Below are positions 35,080 through 43,993 of a DNA stretch of 64,000 nucleotides, one piece after another (the first letter of the stretch is position 1; each line of letters starts with the position of its first letter). Made by a program: the position numbers and the translations under genes. Below the pieces are notes generated by a model. The model searched no databases. It was not told the origin of the DNA and worked only from the letters and a program-made list of their open reading frames with translations. The stretch is from Pseudomonas sp. SJZ074 (lineage in GTDB: Bacteria > Pseudomonadota > Gammaproteobacteria > Pseudomonadales > Pseudomonadaceae): NCBI RefSeq assembly GCF_007828215.1, contig NZ_VIUE01000002.1:124001-188000 (forward strand), read 5' to 3'.

Positions 35080-36381
35080 CTACACCGCCGCGTTGTTGCG
35101 GTGCTTTTCCTCAATCCACTGGGACATGTATTGGGTGCTCTTGTGCTGGTGGTGGCGCAGCATGCTGCCGGTGAAATTGTCCCGCCGTCGTTGCACCAGG
35201 TTGGCACGGCACGCCTGGATACTTTCAATCAGCGCCGGGCCATGAATCTCTGTGCGGTACCGCTCCGCCAGCAGCTTCAGGCCGGCATCCCGGGCCTGAT
35301 TCCAGCGGACCGGGTCGTTGTACAACTGCACGGCGGCGTTGGCGATGGCTTCGGCGCTCTGGCTGATAATTCCAGGCCACGGCATCTGCCCATGCATGGC
35401 TTCGGCGCCGATGGGCGTGGTGACGCTTGGCGTGCCACAGAGCATCGCCTCGATCAGCTTGCCCTTGATGCCAGCGCCAAAACGCAGCGGTGCCAGACAG
35501 ATACGCGCCGCCGACATTACCTGCAGGGCGTCCTCGGCCCAGTTCATGATATGGAATCCCTGGGCTGGGTTGTGCAGCGCGGCAGCTTTCGGCGGGGTAT
35601 AGGCGCCGTACAGATGCAGCTGTGCCTCCGGCAATTGCTGACGGATCAGCGGCCAGATGGCGTTCTTCATCCAGAGCACGGCATCCCAGTTCGGTGCATG
35701 GCGGAAGTTGCCGATGCTCAAGAAATGCGCCCGGTCCTCGAATGGCACCGGTGGCGTGGCTGGCAGATCAACCATCAACGGGCACCAGAGCAGGAGGTTG
35801 CGCGGCACCTTGAATTGCTCCACCAACAGCTCGATCTCCACCTCGGACACCATCAGGTTCAGGTCGCAGCGGTACACGGCGGCGATCTCGCGCTTGGCCA
35901 TATCGGTATCGGCCATCCGCTGGAATTCCTCGGGCAGGTTTGGCGCGAAAAGATCGCTGAAGTCCTGGGAACTATCGTCAGCTTTCAAGCGGTTCTTGAG
36001 GCGCTGATGCCGGGCGTGGCGCAGGCTTTGCAAATCGGACGTTTCCAGCACACGCAAGGCGCCGGGGCATTGCGTCTCGACCCGCCAGCCGAACTGCTCT
36101 TCCATCATGAATTGATCGAACAGGACGATATCCGGTGCCAGCTCACCGACGAACACATCGAAACTGCTGTTGTTGAGTTCGATGGGCACTTCGTGGATGC
36201 CCAGTTCGATCAGGTCCGCGCGGTTCTCCCCCGGCTTCGCCGGGCTGCTGAAGGTGATGTCCCAGCCTTGCCCGAGGAAGGCTTCCAGGATCTGCATGAT
36301 GTGCCCACCCGCCGCCGATGAACGCGGCTCGGGCCAGACGTAACCGATGACCAGGACCTTGAGGGCGGCGGGATGAGGCAT
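35080..36381 (-). CDS. Glycosyltransferase, GT4-like
   Basis: This 433-residue protein has an N-terminal Rossmann region (KVLVIGYVWPEPRSSAAGGH) and a C-terminal donor-binding half. That half has FLSIGNFRHAPNWDAVLWM near residue 232 and the EX7E-type region RICLAPLRFGAGIKGKLIEA near 310. This is a GT-B retaining fold. No acceptor is apparent, and it is not inside a polysaccharide cluster. It sits next to a signalling island on the same strand as a CheY-like gene. Confidence 0.75.
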   Translation of the reverse strand: MPHPAALKVLVIGYVWPEPRSSAAGGHIMQILEAFLGQGWDITFSSPAKPGENRADLIELGIHEVPIELNNSSFDVFVGELAPDIVLFDQFMMEEQFGWRVETQCPGALRVLETSDLQSLRHARHQRLKNRLKADDSSQDFSDLFAPNLPEEFQRMADTDMAKREIAAVYRCDLNLMVSEVEIELLVEQFKVPRNLLLWCPLMVDLPATPPVPFEDRAHFLSIGNFRHAPNWDAVLWMKNAIWPLIRQQLPEAQLHLYGAYTPPKAAALHNPAQGFHIMNWAEDALQVMSAARICLAPLRFGAGIKGKLIEAMLCGTPSVTTPIGAEAMHGQMPWPGIISQSAEAIANAAVQLYNDPVRWNQARDAGLKLLAERYRTEIHGPALIESIQACRANLVQRRRDNFTGSMLRHHQHKSTQYMSQWIEEKHRNNAAV

Positions 36382-36459
36382 GGGCAGGCATTTCCTTGGA
36401 TGGATCAGGCGCAGTCGGTGCGCGGGGCGCGCCGATAGTGACCAAGAATCCGCTTTGGC

Positions 36460-36831
36460 TCAAGAAAGAATGCTTCTGACCTTGTCGCGCAACTGATCGA
36501 TGGAAAAAGGCTTGCCGATCACCGCCATGCTTTCCGGTACGTCGATGCTTTCGGCATAGCCACTGGCGAACAGAACCGGTAGCCCAGGCCGCACCAGGCG
36601 GGCTTGCCTGGCCAGTTCGCGGCCGTCCATCACCGGCAGGCCTATGTCCGTCATCATCAGATCGATCCGTTGGTCCAGGTTGCGCAAGAAGTCAAGCGCC
36701 TGGTCGCAACCGTCCGCCTCGAGCACCTGATATTCCAGTTCTTCCAGTACATCGACGATCAACATCCGGACGATGTCGTCGTCCTCGACTACCAGGACAT
36801 TAACGGGAGTGACAGGGGTGGAAGTGGACAT
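36460..36831 (-). CDS. Single-domain response regulator
   Basis: This 123-residue CheY-like receiver has the acidic pocket VVEDDD (residues 14-19), phospho-acceptor Asp in MMTDIGLPVMDG near 60, and the Lys in IGKPFS near 107. There is no output domain. The ATG at 36831 is chosen because five upstream residues in frame look non-native. It is divergent from the large hybrid kinase across 254 bp that show no gene. It probably receives phosphate from one of the neighbouring kinases. Confidence 0.88.
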   Translation of the reverse strand: MSTSTPVTPVNVLVVEDDDIVRMLIVDVLEELEYQVLEADGCDQALDFLRNLDQRIDLMMTDIGLPVMDGRELARQARLVRPGLPVLFASGYAESIDVPESMAVIGKPFSIDQLRDKVRSILS

Positions 36832-37085
36832 AGTGGTTATTCTCAAAAGATAAAATCGGGAAGGGCGAAAAAGGACTCATGCATGAGTAAGTAGCGAGGC
36901 GGCACAAGTTCCCGATCCTGTACAAGAAAGGATCTATAGTACAAGAGCTGACAAGGATATTCGCTTCCTTGCTACCGGGCAGACCGTTGTGGGAATTGTG
37001 CCTTTGACTTTGTCAGAAATGTGGATCCAGTCCGTGTCTTTCGGGCAAACTCCGTGGTTTCCAACTGTTCGCCAAGGCCTTTTCC

Positions 37086-40000
37086 ATGACACTTTCGTCT
37101 TCGGTTGACGAGCAAAGTTTTCGCAAGCTCCTGAGCCGCAATATCAGCCTGCCGTTGGGCATGGGCGCTCTCAGCGCGGTGTTTTTCATCGTGTTGATCA
37201 CCTATCTGCTGTCAGTGATCCAATGGGTCGGGCACAGCGATAGGGTGATCAGTAATGCCAACGAAGCCATCAAGCTGAGCGTGGACCTGGAGACCGGTAT
37301 GCGCGGCTATCTCTTGAGTGGGGACGAGCACTTCCTCGACCCCTATGAGATCGCCAAACCGCGTATTGCCGTCGCGCTTGAGACATTGCTGGAATTGACA
37401 GCCGACAACCCCATCCAGACCGAGCGCCTGCACAAGGTACAAGCGCTCCAGACGGAGTGGGCCAATTACGCCCAGAGCATGATCGACCTGCAACGCAGCA
37501 GCGGCGATTATCGGGGAGCGGTGAAGGCCGGACGCGGCAAGCGCCTGACGGACGAAATACGCAAGACCTTTGAAGACATCGTCGAAACCGAGCAGCAATT
37601 GCGTACAGCGCGTAACGAAGAGGTGCGCTCTACCACGGTCTGGAGCATTACCTTTTATTTGCTGTTCGTTGCCGCTGTCAGCGGATTGCTGGCCTATGTC
37701 GGGCGGCGAGACCTGTTGAGCCTGTCCAACAGCTACGGCGCCAGCCTCCGGATACAGCAAGAGAGTGCCTCGCACCTGGAAAAACAGGCTTGGCTGCGCA
37801 ATGGCCAGACCCAATTGGCCGAGCAGGTGCTGGGGCAACTGACCTTGAACCTGCTGGGGCGCAACATCCTGCAGTTCTGCGCCAAGTACCTCGACACCGC
37901 CGTCGCTGCGCTGTATGCGCGGGAGGAAAACGGCGTGCTCAAGCGGGTGGCCACCTATGGTCTTTCCCGTGAGGACGACGAACAGCATCAGGTGATCGTT
38001 GCGGGCGAAGGCATCGTTGGCCAGGCCGTACAGCAGGGGCGTCTTATTCGTCTGGACAATGTCCCCGACGATTACCTGAAAGTCAGTTCAGGGCTGGGGC
38101 AAGGCTTGCCTAATAGCGTGGTGGTGGTACCGACCAGCGACGATGACCGGGTCAACGGTGTCATCGAACTGGGTTTCCTGCGGCCCTTGACCGAGCGTGA
38201 TATCGAGCTGCTGGAGCTGATTGCCGGTAACGTCGGCACCTCCATCGAAGCCGCCCGTTACCGGCAGCGCTTGCAGGAAGTGCTGGCGGAAACCCAGCAG
38301 TTGAACGAAGAGCTGCAGGTACAGCAGGAAGAGCTCAAGACCGCCAACGAAGAACTCGAGGAGCAGTCGCGGATTCTCAAGGAGTCCCAGGTTCACCTGG
38401 AAGCCCAACAGCAGGAACTGGAACAGACCAACGAGCAACTGGCCGAGCAACGCGACGCCATGGACCAGAAGAACAACGAGCTGAACCTGGCCCAGCTCCA
38501 GTTGCAGGAACGCGCTGAAGAGTTGCAGCGTTCGAGCAAATACAAGTCCGAGTTCCTTGCCAACATGTCCCATGAACTGCGCACGCCGCTCAACAGCTCA
38601 CTGATCCTGTCCAAGCTGTTGGCGGAGAATCCGCAGAACAACCTGAGCGAGGAGCAAGTCAAGTTTGCCGAGTCGATCTACTCCGCCGGCAACGACCTGC
38701 TCAACCTGATCAACGACATTCTCGACATTTCCAAGGTCGAGGCCGGCAAACTGCAGGTTCGTCCGGAAAACACCGGCGTGTCGCGCCTGGTAGAGGGCTT
38801 GCGCGATATGTTCAAGCCACTGGCGGCCGACAAGGGCCTGGGCTTCGAAGTCCAGGTGCTGCCCGACGCGCCAGCGATGCTATACACCGACCGCCAGCGC
38901 CTGGAGCAGATACTCAAGAACCTGTTATCCAATGCGGTCAAGTTCACCGAGCAAGGCACCGTGAGCCTGTCCGTGGCCGGCCAGCCGGGTTCAGGCATTG
39001 CCTTCATGGTGCGGGATTCGGGCATCGGCATTTCCCCCGACCAGCAGCAAAGCATCTTCGAGGCATTCCGCCAGGCCGATGGCACCACTAATCGCCGTTA
39101 CGGCGGTACCGGCCTGGGGCTGTCGATCTCCCGCGACCTGGCGACCTTGCTGGGCGGCTCGATCTCCGTGTCCAGCGCGCCGGGGCAGGGCAGTCTGTTC
39201 ACGCTGGTGTTGCCTGAGCGTTATGTCGAGCCTGGGGAGACCCCGGTGGTACCGCGGACCTTCACGCCGACGGCCGCTGTGCCGGCCGCCGTGACCGATA
39301 TGCCGGCGTCCCCTGCGGCATCGCTGGTTGCCCAGATAGAGCCGCCCATTGCCAGCTTCGCCGACGACCGGGACAAGGCGCCGTTCAACGGCCGTTGCAT
39401 CCTGGTGATCGAGGATGAGCCCAAGTTCGCCCGGATCCTGTTCGACCTCGCCCATGAGTTGGGCTACCAATGCCTGGTGGCCCATGGTGCCGATGAAGGC
39501 TTTGACCTGGCCTCGCAACTGGGCCCCGATGCCATCCTGCTGGACATGCGCCTGCCTGATCATTCCGGGCTGACGGTACTGCAGCGACTCAAGGAGCAGG
39601 CCGAGACCCGGCATATCCCGGTACACGTGATCTCCGTCGAAGACCGCGTCGAAGCCGCGATGCACATGGGCGCCATCGGCTATGCGGTCAAGCCGACCAC
39701 CCGTGAGGAACTCAAGGAGGTGTTCGCCCGCCTGGAAGCCAAGCTGACCCAGAAGGTCAAGCGGGTGTTGCTGGTGGAGGACGATGACCTGCAACGCGAC
39801 AGCATCACTCGCCTGATCGGCGACGAGGACATCGAAATCACCGCCGTTGGCCTGGCCCAGCAGGCTCTGGATCTGCTGCGCAACAATGTCTACGACTGCA
39901 TGGTCATCGACCTGAAGTTGCCGGACATGTTGGGCAATGACCTGCTCAAGCGCATGTCCACCGAGGAGATCTGTTCGTTCCCGCCAGTGATCATCTACAC

Positions 40001-40574
40001 CGGGCGCAACCTGACCCGCGATGAAGAGGCCGAACTGCGCAAGTATTCGCGCTCGATCATTATCAAGGGCGCCCGCTCGCCAGAACGCCTGCTGGACGAG
40101 GTGACACTCTTTTTGCACAAAGTCGAATCCCGGTTGTCCCATGAAAGGCAACGGATGCTCAAGACGGCCCGCAGCCGGGACAAGGTGTTCGAAGGGCGCA
40201 AGATACTGCTGGTGGACGACGATGTGCGCAACATCTTTGCCCTGACCAGCGCCCTGGAGGCAAAGGGGGCGGTCGTGGTCATCGGCCGTAACGGCTACGA
40301 AGCGATCGAGCGCCTCAATGAAGTGGAAGACATCGACTTGGTGCTGATGGACGTGATGATGCCAGAGATGGACGGTTTCGAAGCCACCGCGCGCATCCGC
40401 AAGGATCCGCGCTGGCGCAAGCTGCCCATCATTGCCGTGACGGCCAAGGCCATGAAGGACGATCAGGAGCGCTGCATCGCGGCCGGCTCCAACGACTACC
40501 TGGCCAAACCGATCGACCTCGATCGCCTGTTTTCGCTGATTCGCGTGTGGTTGCCGAATATGGAAAGAATTTAG
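37086..40574 (+). CDS. Hybrid sensor kinase: CHASE3-GAF-HisKA-HATPase with three receivers
   Basis: This is a 1162-residue protein. TM1 (about residues 20-42) and TM2 (about 180-200) flank a CHASE3 domain with LETGMRGYLLSGDEHFLDPY. A GAF domain covers about 250-390 and a Gln/Glu-rich coiled coil about 395-480. HisKA has ANMSHELRTPLN with His 496, followed by a HATPase with GTGLGLSISRDLA. Three receivers follow, with Asp 820 (LLDMRLPD), Asp 942 (VIDLKLPD) and Asp 1089 (LMDVMMPEMDG). It is the first gene of a plus-strand series with cheR, cheB, a receiver-kinase and a receiver, each overlapping the next. Three receivers imply a branched or multistep phosphorelay. Confidence 0.9.
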   Translation: MTLSSSVDEQSFRKLLSRNISLPLGMGALSAVFFIVLITYLLSVIQWVGHSDRVISNANEAIKLSVDLETGMRGYLLSGDEHFLDPYEIAKPRIAVALETLLELTADNPIQTERLHKVQALQTEWANYAQSMIDLQRSSGDYRGAVKAGRGKRLTDEIRKTFEDIVETEQQLRTARNEEVRSTTVWSITFYLLFVAAVSGLLAYVGRRDLLSLSNSYGASLRIQQESASHLEKQAWLRNGQTQLAEQVLGQLTLNLLGRNILQFCAKYLDTAVAALYAREENGVLKRVATYGLSREDDEQHQVIVAGEGIVGQAVQQGRLIRLDNVPDDYLKVSSGLGQGLPNSVVVVPTSDDDRVNGVIELGFLRPLTERDIELLELIAGNVGTSIEAARYRQRLQEVLAETQQLNEELQVQQEELKTANEELEEQSRILKESQVHLEAQQQELEQTNEQLAEQRDAMDQKNNELNLAQLQLQERAEELQRSSKYKSEFLANMSHELRTPLNSSLILSKLLAENPQNNLSEEQVKFAESIYSAGNDLLNLINDILDISKVEAGKLQVRPENTGVSRLVEGLRDMFKPLAADKGLGFEVQVLPDAPAMLYTDRQRLEQILKNLLSNAVKFTEQGTVSLSVAGQPGSGIAFMVRDSGIGISPDQQQSIFEAFRQADGTTNRRYGGTGLGLSISRDLATLLGGSISVSSAPGQGSLFTLVLPERYVEPGETPVVPRTFTPTAAVPAAVTDMPASPAASLVAQIEPPIASFADDRDKAPFNGRCILVIEDEPKFARILFDLAHELGYQCLVAHGADEGFDLASQLGPDAILLDMRLPDHSGLTVLQRLKEQAETRHIPVHVISVEDRVEAAMHMGAIGYAVKPTTREELKEVFARLEAKLTQKVKRVLLVEDDDLQRDSITRLIGDEDIEITAVGLAQQALDLLRNNVYDCMVIDLKLPDMLGNDLLKRMSTEEICSFPPVIIYTGRNLTRDEEAELRKYSRSIIIKGARSPERLLDEVTLFLHKVESRLSHERQRMLKTARSRDKVFEGRKILLVDDDVRNIFALTSALEAKGAVVVIGRNGYEAIERLNEVEDIDLVLMDVMMPEMDGFEATARIRKDPRWRKLPIIAVTAKAMKDDQERCIAAGSNDYLAKPIDLDRLFSLIRVWLPNMERI

Positions 40575-41389
40575 TGGAAAGAGACACCGACATTGAACTG
40601 CGTTTGCTGATCGACGCGATCTATCTCAAGTACAGCTACGATTTCAGGGATTACTCCGGCGCCTCCATCAAGCGCCGGGTTCACCACGCGCTGAGCCAGT
40701 TCGAGTGCCGGACCATCTCGGCGCTCCAGGAGCGTGTGCTGCATGACCCGGGCGTGTTCATGCAGCTGTTGCAACTGCTGACTATTCCCGTCAGTGAGAT
40801 GTTCCGTGACCCCTCGCACTTCCTGGCCATTCGCCAGGAAGTGGTGCCGCTGCTCAAGACCTATCCGTCGCTCAAGATTTGGATCGCCGGTTGCAGTACG
40901 GGGGAGGAGGTCTATTCCATGGCGATCCTGCTGCGGGAAGAGGGCCTGTTGGACCGCACGCTCATCTACGCCACCGATATCAACCCCAGGTCGTTGGAGA
41001 AGGCTAAGCAGGGCATTTTTGCCCTGGAGAACGTGCGGGCCTACACACAGAACTATCAGTTGGCGGGGGGGCGACGCTCGTTTGCCGATTACTACACCGC
41101 CGCCTACGATTATGCGATGTTCGACAAGACCCTTTGTGAGAACGTGACCTTTGCCGATCACAGCCTGGCGACGGACAGTGTTTTTTCAGAAACACAATTA
41201 ATTTCGTGTCGTAATGTATTGATATATTTCAATAAAAAGCTGCAAGATCGCGCATTCGGACTGTTCCATGAGTCCCTCTGTCACCGTGGTTTCCTGGTAC
41301 TGGGCAGCAAGGAAACACTGGACTTCTCGATGTTCGGCAAGCAATTCGAGCCGTTGGTCAAACAGGAACGGATCTATCGCAAGTTATGA
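40574..41389 (+). CDS. CheR-family protein methyltransferase
   Basis: This 271-residue SAM-dependent methyltransferase has an N-terminal CheR helical domain (YDFRDYSGASIKRRVHHAL). The SAM-binding motif is WIAGCSTGEEVYSMAILL near residue 102, with ATDINPRSLEKAKQGIF near 135 and ISCRNVLIYF near 215. GTG at 40574 is taken as start because it overlaps the kinase stop (TAGTG) and has GGAAAG upstream; an earlier GTG at 40547 is possible. No chemoreceptor is nearby, so the methylation target may be a kinase of the island. The stretch 41180-41235 is much more AT-rich than its surroundings. Confidence 0.87.
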   Translation: MERDTDIELRLLIDAIYLKYSYDFRDYSGASIKRRVHHALSQFECRTISALQERVLHDPGVFMQLLQLLTIPVSEMFRDPSHFLAIRQEVVPLLKTYPSLKIWIAGCSTGEEVYSMAILLREEGLLDRTLIYATDINPRSLEKAKQGIFALENVRAYTQNYQLAGGRRSFADYYTAAYDYAMFDKTLCENVTFADHSLATDSVFSETQLISCRNVLIYFNKKLQDRAFGLFHESLCHRGFLVLGSKETLDFSMFGKQFEPLVKQERIYRKL

Positions 41390-41973
41390 ACCAGACAACG
41401 GACAGGTCCGGATCCGCAATAGGAGCCATCGCCGTCGGTGCATCCGCCGGCGGCGTGGAGGCACTGCTCAGACTCTTCGGTCATCTGCGCAAAGGCTTCC
41501 GCTTGCCTGTCCTGGTGGTGCTGCATCTGCCCAACGAGCGCTTCAGCCAGTTGGCCCAGGTTCTTGATCACCGTCTGGCGATACCGGTGGAAGAGGCTCG
41601 GGATAAACAGGACATTCGCCCCGGCACCCTCTACGTCGCCACGCCAGGCTACCATTTGTCGGTCGAGGCCGATCGCAGCCTGTCGTTGAGCCTGGAGGAA
41701 CCGGTGCACCATTCGCGGCCGTCCATCGATGTCTTATTCGAATCGGCCGCCGACGTCTATGGTCCGAACCTGCTGGCCATCGTCCTGACCGGGGCCAACG
41801 ACGACGGCGCCAAAGGCTTGGCCAGGGTCAAGGAGCTGGGCGGAATCACCGTCGTCCAAGACCCCGCCGAAGCCCAGGTTGCGACCATGCCGGAAGCCGC
41901 GCTGGCCCTGCACGAGCCCGACCATATCCTCACTTTGCAAGGCATCGGCCAATTGTTGGCTGGGCTGGAATGA
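41386..41973 (+). CDS. CheB-type methylesterase domain protein
   Basis: This 195-residue stand-alone CheB catalytic domain has no receiver. Catalytic residues are the Ser in VGASAGGVEAL (near 21), His in VVLHLPNERFS (near 47) and Asp in LTGANDDGAKG (near 140). It probably hydrolyses glutamyl methyl esters set by the adjacent CheR. Start and stop overlap its neighbours by four bases on both sides, showing tight coupling. Confidence 0.88.
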   Translation: MNQTTDRSGSAIGAIAVGASAGGVEALLRLFGHLRKGFRLPVLVVLHLPNERFSQLAQVLDHRLAIPVEEARDKQDIRPGTLYVATPGYHLSVEADRSLSLSLEEPVHHSRPSIDVLFESAADVYGPNLLAIVLTGANDDGAKGLARVKELGGITVVQDPAEAQVATMPEAALALHEPDHILTLQGIGQLLAGLE

Positions 41974-43259
41974 ACCACATGCCAAGAGATATTCAAGCCA
42001 AACTGCTGATCGTCGATGATCTGCCGGAGAATCTGTTGGCGCTGGAGGCCCTGATCAAGGGTGACGACCGCAAGGTCTACAAGGCTCAGTCGGCTGACCA
42101 GGCATTGTCCCTGTTGCTGCAACATGACTTTGCCCTGGCCATCATCGACGTACAGATGCCGGACATGAACGGTTTCGAACTGGCCGAGCTGATGCGGGGC
42201 ACGGAGAAGACCCGTAGCATCCCGATCATCTTTGTCAGCGCCGCCGGCCGCGAACGCAACTATGCCTTTACCGGCTATGAAAACGGGGCGGTGGACTTCC
42301 TGCACAAGCCACTGGACACCCATGCGGTCAAGAGCAAGGTCAATGTGTTCGTGGAGCTCCACCGCCAGAAGAGGGCGGTGAAGGAACAGGTCGTTGCCCT
42401 GGAACAGAGTCGTCGGGAACAGGAAGTGCTGCTGCAGCAATTGCAGGCCACCCGCAGCGAACTCGAGCAGGCGGTGCGGATGCGCGACGACTTCATGTCG
42501 ATCGTCGCCCACGAGGTCCGCACGCCTCTCAACGGCCTGATTCTCGAGACACAACTGCGCAAGATGCACTTGGCCCGGGACAACGCCGCCGCGTTCAGCC
42601 TGGATAAGGTAAAGGCGATGGTCGAGCGCGACGAGCGACAGATCAAGAGCCTGATCCGGCTGATCGAGGACATGCTGGACGTGTCGCGCATTCGCACTGG
42701 CAAGTTGTCCATCCGCCCGACCCGCTTCAACCTCTCGGCCCTGGTGGAAAACCTGCTGCGCAATTTCCAGCCGCAGATTCTGGCCGCCGAATGTGCGTTG
42801 AACTACACCGCCGAACCATTGGTGGAAGGGCTCTGGGATGAGTTTCGGATCGAGCAGGTGGTGTCGAACCTGCTGACTAACGCGCTGCGCTATGGGGGCA
42901 AGAGTCCGATCGATGTGCGTGTCTACAAGACGCCCGAGCATGCTTGCATCGAGGTTCAGGATCGTGGCATCGGTATCAGCGAGGAGAACCAGAAACGCAT
43001 CTTCCAGCAGTTCGAGCGGGTGACCTCCAAGGCGGTCGCCGCCGGCTTGGGGTTGGGCCTGTTCATTTCCGAGCAGATCGTCACGGCTCATGGAGGGACT
43101 ATCTCGGTCAACAGTCGTATCAACGAGGGCGCGTTGTTCCGCGTTTGCCTGCCCTTGCAGGACGCCGTCCTTCTAAAAAACGTTGCGTTGACGCAACCTC
43201 TGAATGGTCCTACGGTCGTATCAGCAGCTATTGATCGAACGAAGGCTTCTCATGAGTGA
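41970..43259 (+). CDS. Receiver-histidine kinase protein
   Basis: This 429-residue soluble protein has an N-terminal receiver (LLIVDDLPEN, Asp in IIDVQMPDMNG near residue 61), a coiled coil (about 140-175), and HisKA with IVAHEVRTPLNG. The HATPase has NLLTNALRYGG and GLGLGLFISEQIV. There are no membrane segments, so it probably acts downstream of the large hybrid kinase. The start ATG overlaps the cheB stop; a second ATG (41979) is also plausible. The last residues overlap the next receiver gene. Confidence 0.9.
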   Translation: MNHMPRDIQAKLLIVDDLPENLLALEALIKGDDRKVYKAQSADQALSLLLQHDFALAIIDVQMPDMNGFELAELMRGTEKTRSIPIIFVSAAGRERNYAFTGYENGAVDFLHKPLDTHAVKSKVNVFVELHRQKRAVKEQVVALEQSRREQEVLLQQLQATRSELEQAVRMRDDFMSIVAHEVRTPLNGLILETQLRKMHLARDNAAAFSLDKVKAMVERDERQIKSLIRLIEDMLDVSRIRTGKLSIRPTRFNLSALVENLLRNFQPQILAAECALNYTAEPLVEGLWDEFRIEQVVSNLLTNALRYGGKSPIDVRVYKTPEHACIEVQDRGIGISEENQKRIFQQFERVTSKAVAAGLGLGLFISEQIVTAHGGTISVNSRINEGALFRVCLPLQDAVLLKNVALTQPLNGPTVVSAAIDRTKASHE

Positions 43260-43629
43260 AGATGCGCAAGATGTTGTATTGGTCGTCGAGGATGACCCGT
43301 CAATCATGACGGTATTGTCCGCCTACCTGTCAGGAGTGGGGTATCGGGTGCTGGAGGCCGAGAGCAGTGACAAGGCCTTCGAAATCCTCGCAAGCAAGCC
43401 CCACCTGGACATGATGATCACCGACTTCCGTCTGCCGGGCGTTATTTCCGGGGTGCAGATCGCCGAACCGGCGGTCAAGCTGCGTCCTGAACTGAAAGTG
43501 ATCTTCATCAGTGGTTACGCCCAGGAAGTGCGCGACACCGACAGTCCCATCACCCGCAAGGCGCCGATTCTGGACAAACCGTTCGACCTGGACGAATTGC
43601 AGAGCATCATGCGCTCGATGTTGTCCTGA
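43252..43629 (+). CDS. Single-domain response regulator
   Basis: This 125-residue receiver has VVEDDPS, phospho-acceptor Asp in MMITDFRLPG near residue 54, and the Lys in ILDKPFDLDEL. It lacks an output domain. The start overlaps the upstream kinase stop by 8 bases, with GAAGG as ribosome site. It is the last gene of the plus-strand signalling series, followed by three REP doublets. Confidence 0.87.
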   Translation: MSEDAQDVVLVVEDDPSIMTVLSAYLSGVGYRVLEAESSDKAFEILASKPHLDMMITDFRLPGVISGVQIAEPAVKLRPELKVIFISGYAQEVRDTDSPITRKAPILDKPFDLDELQSIMRSMLS

Positions 43630-43652
43630 GGCCTGCATCCACCACAGATCCC

Positions 43653-43982
43653 TGTGGGAACGGGCTCGCCCGCGAAGACGGCGGCACATTCAGCATCTCT
43701 GGGGCAGACATACCGCTTTCGCGAGCAAGCCCGCTCCCACACTGGGTCCTGCGGCGCAAACCCTGTGGGAGCGGGCTTGCCCGCGAAGACGGCGGTACAT
43801 TCAGCATCTCTGGGACAGACATACCGCTTTCGCGAGCAGGCTCGCTCCCACATTGGGTCCTGCGGCGTATGCAGCTTTGTGTATGCCAAAACCTGTGGGA
43901 GCGGGCTTGCCCGCGAAGACGGCGGCACATTCAGCATCACTGGGACAGACATACCGCTTTCGCGAGCAAGCCCGCTCCCACA
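43653..43982. repeat. Tandem cluster of three 89-bp REP doublets
   Basis: Units lie at 43653-43741, 43764-43852 and 43894-43982, each with arms TGTGGGA(A/G)CGGGCT...CGCGA and complement. The inner half is nearly identical: AGACGGCGG(C/T)ACATTCAGC. Linkers of 22 and 41 bp share TGGGTCCTGCGGCG. The cluster separates the convergent ends of two signalling gene series. Confidence 0.93.
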
Positions 43983-43993
43983 GGGTGCGGGCT

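Noticed and set aside
43653..43982. CRISPR-like appearance of the evenly spaced repeats
   Set aside because: The repeats are palindromic REP pairs with conserved interiors, only three units, and no cas genes are present.
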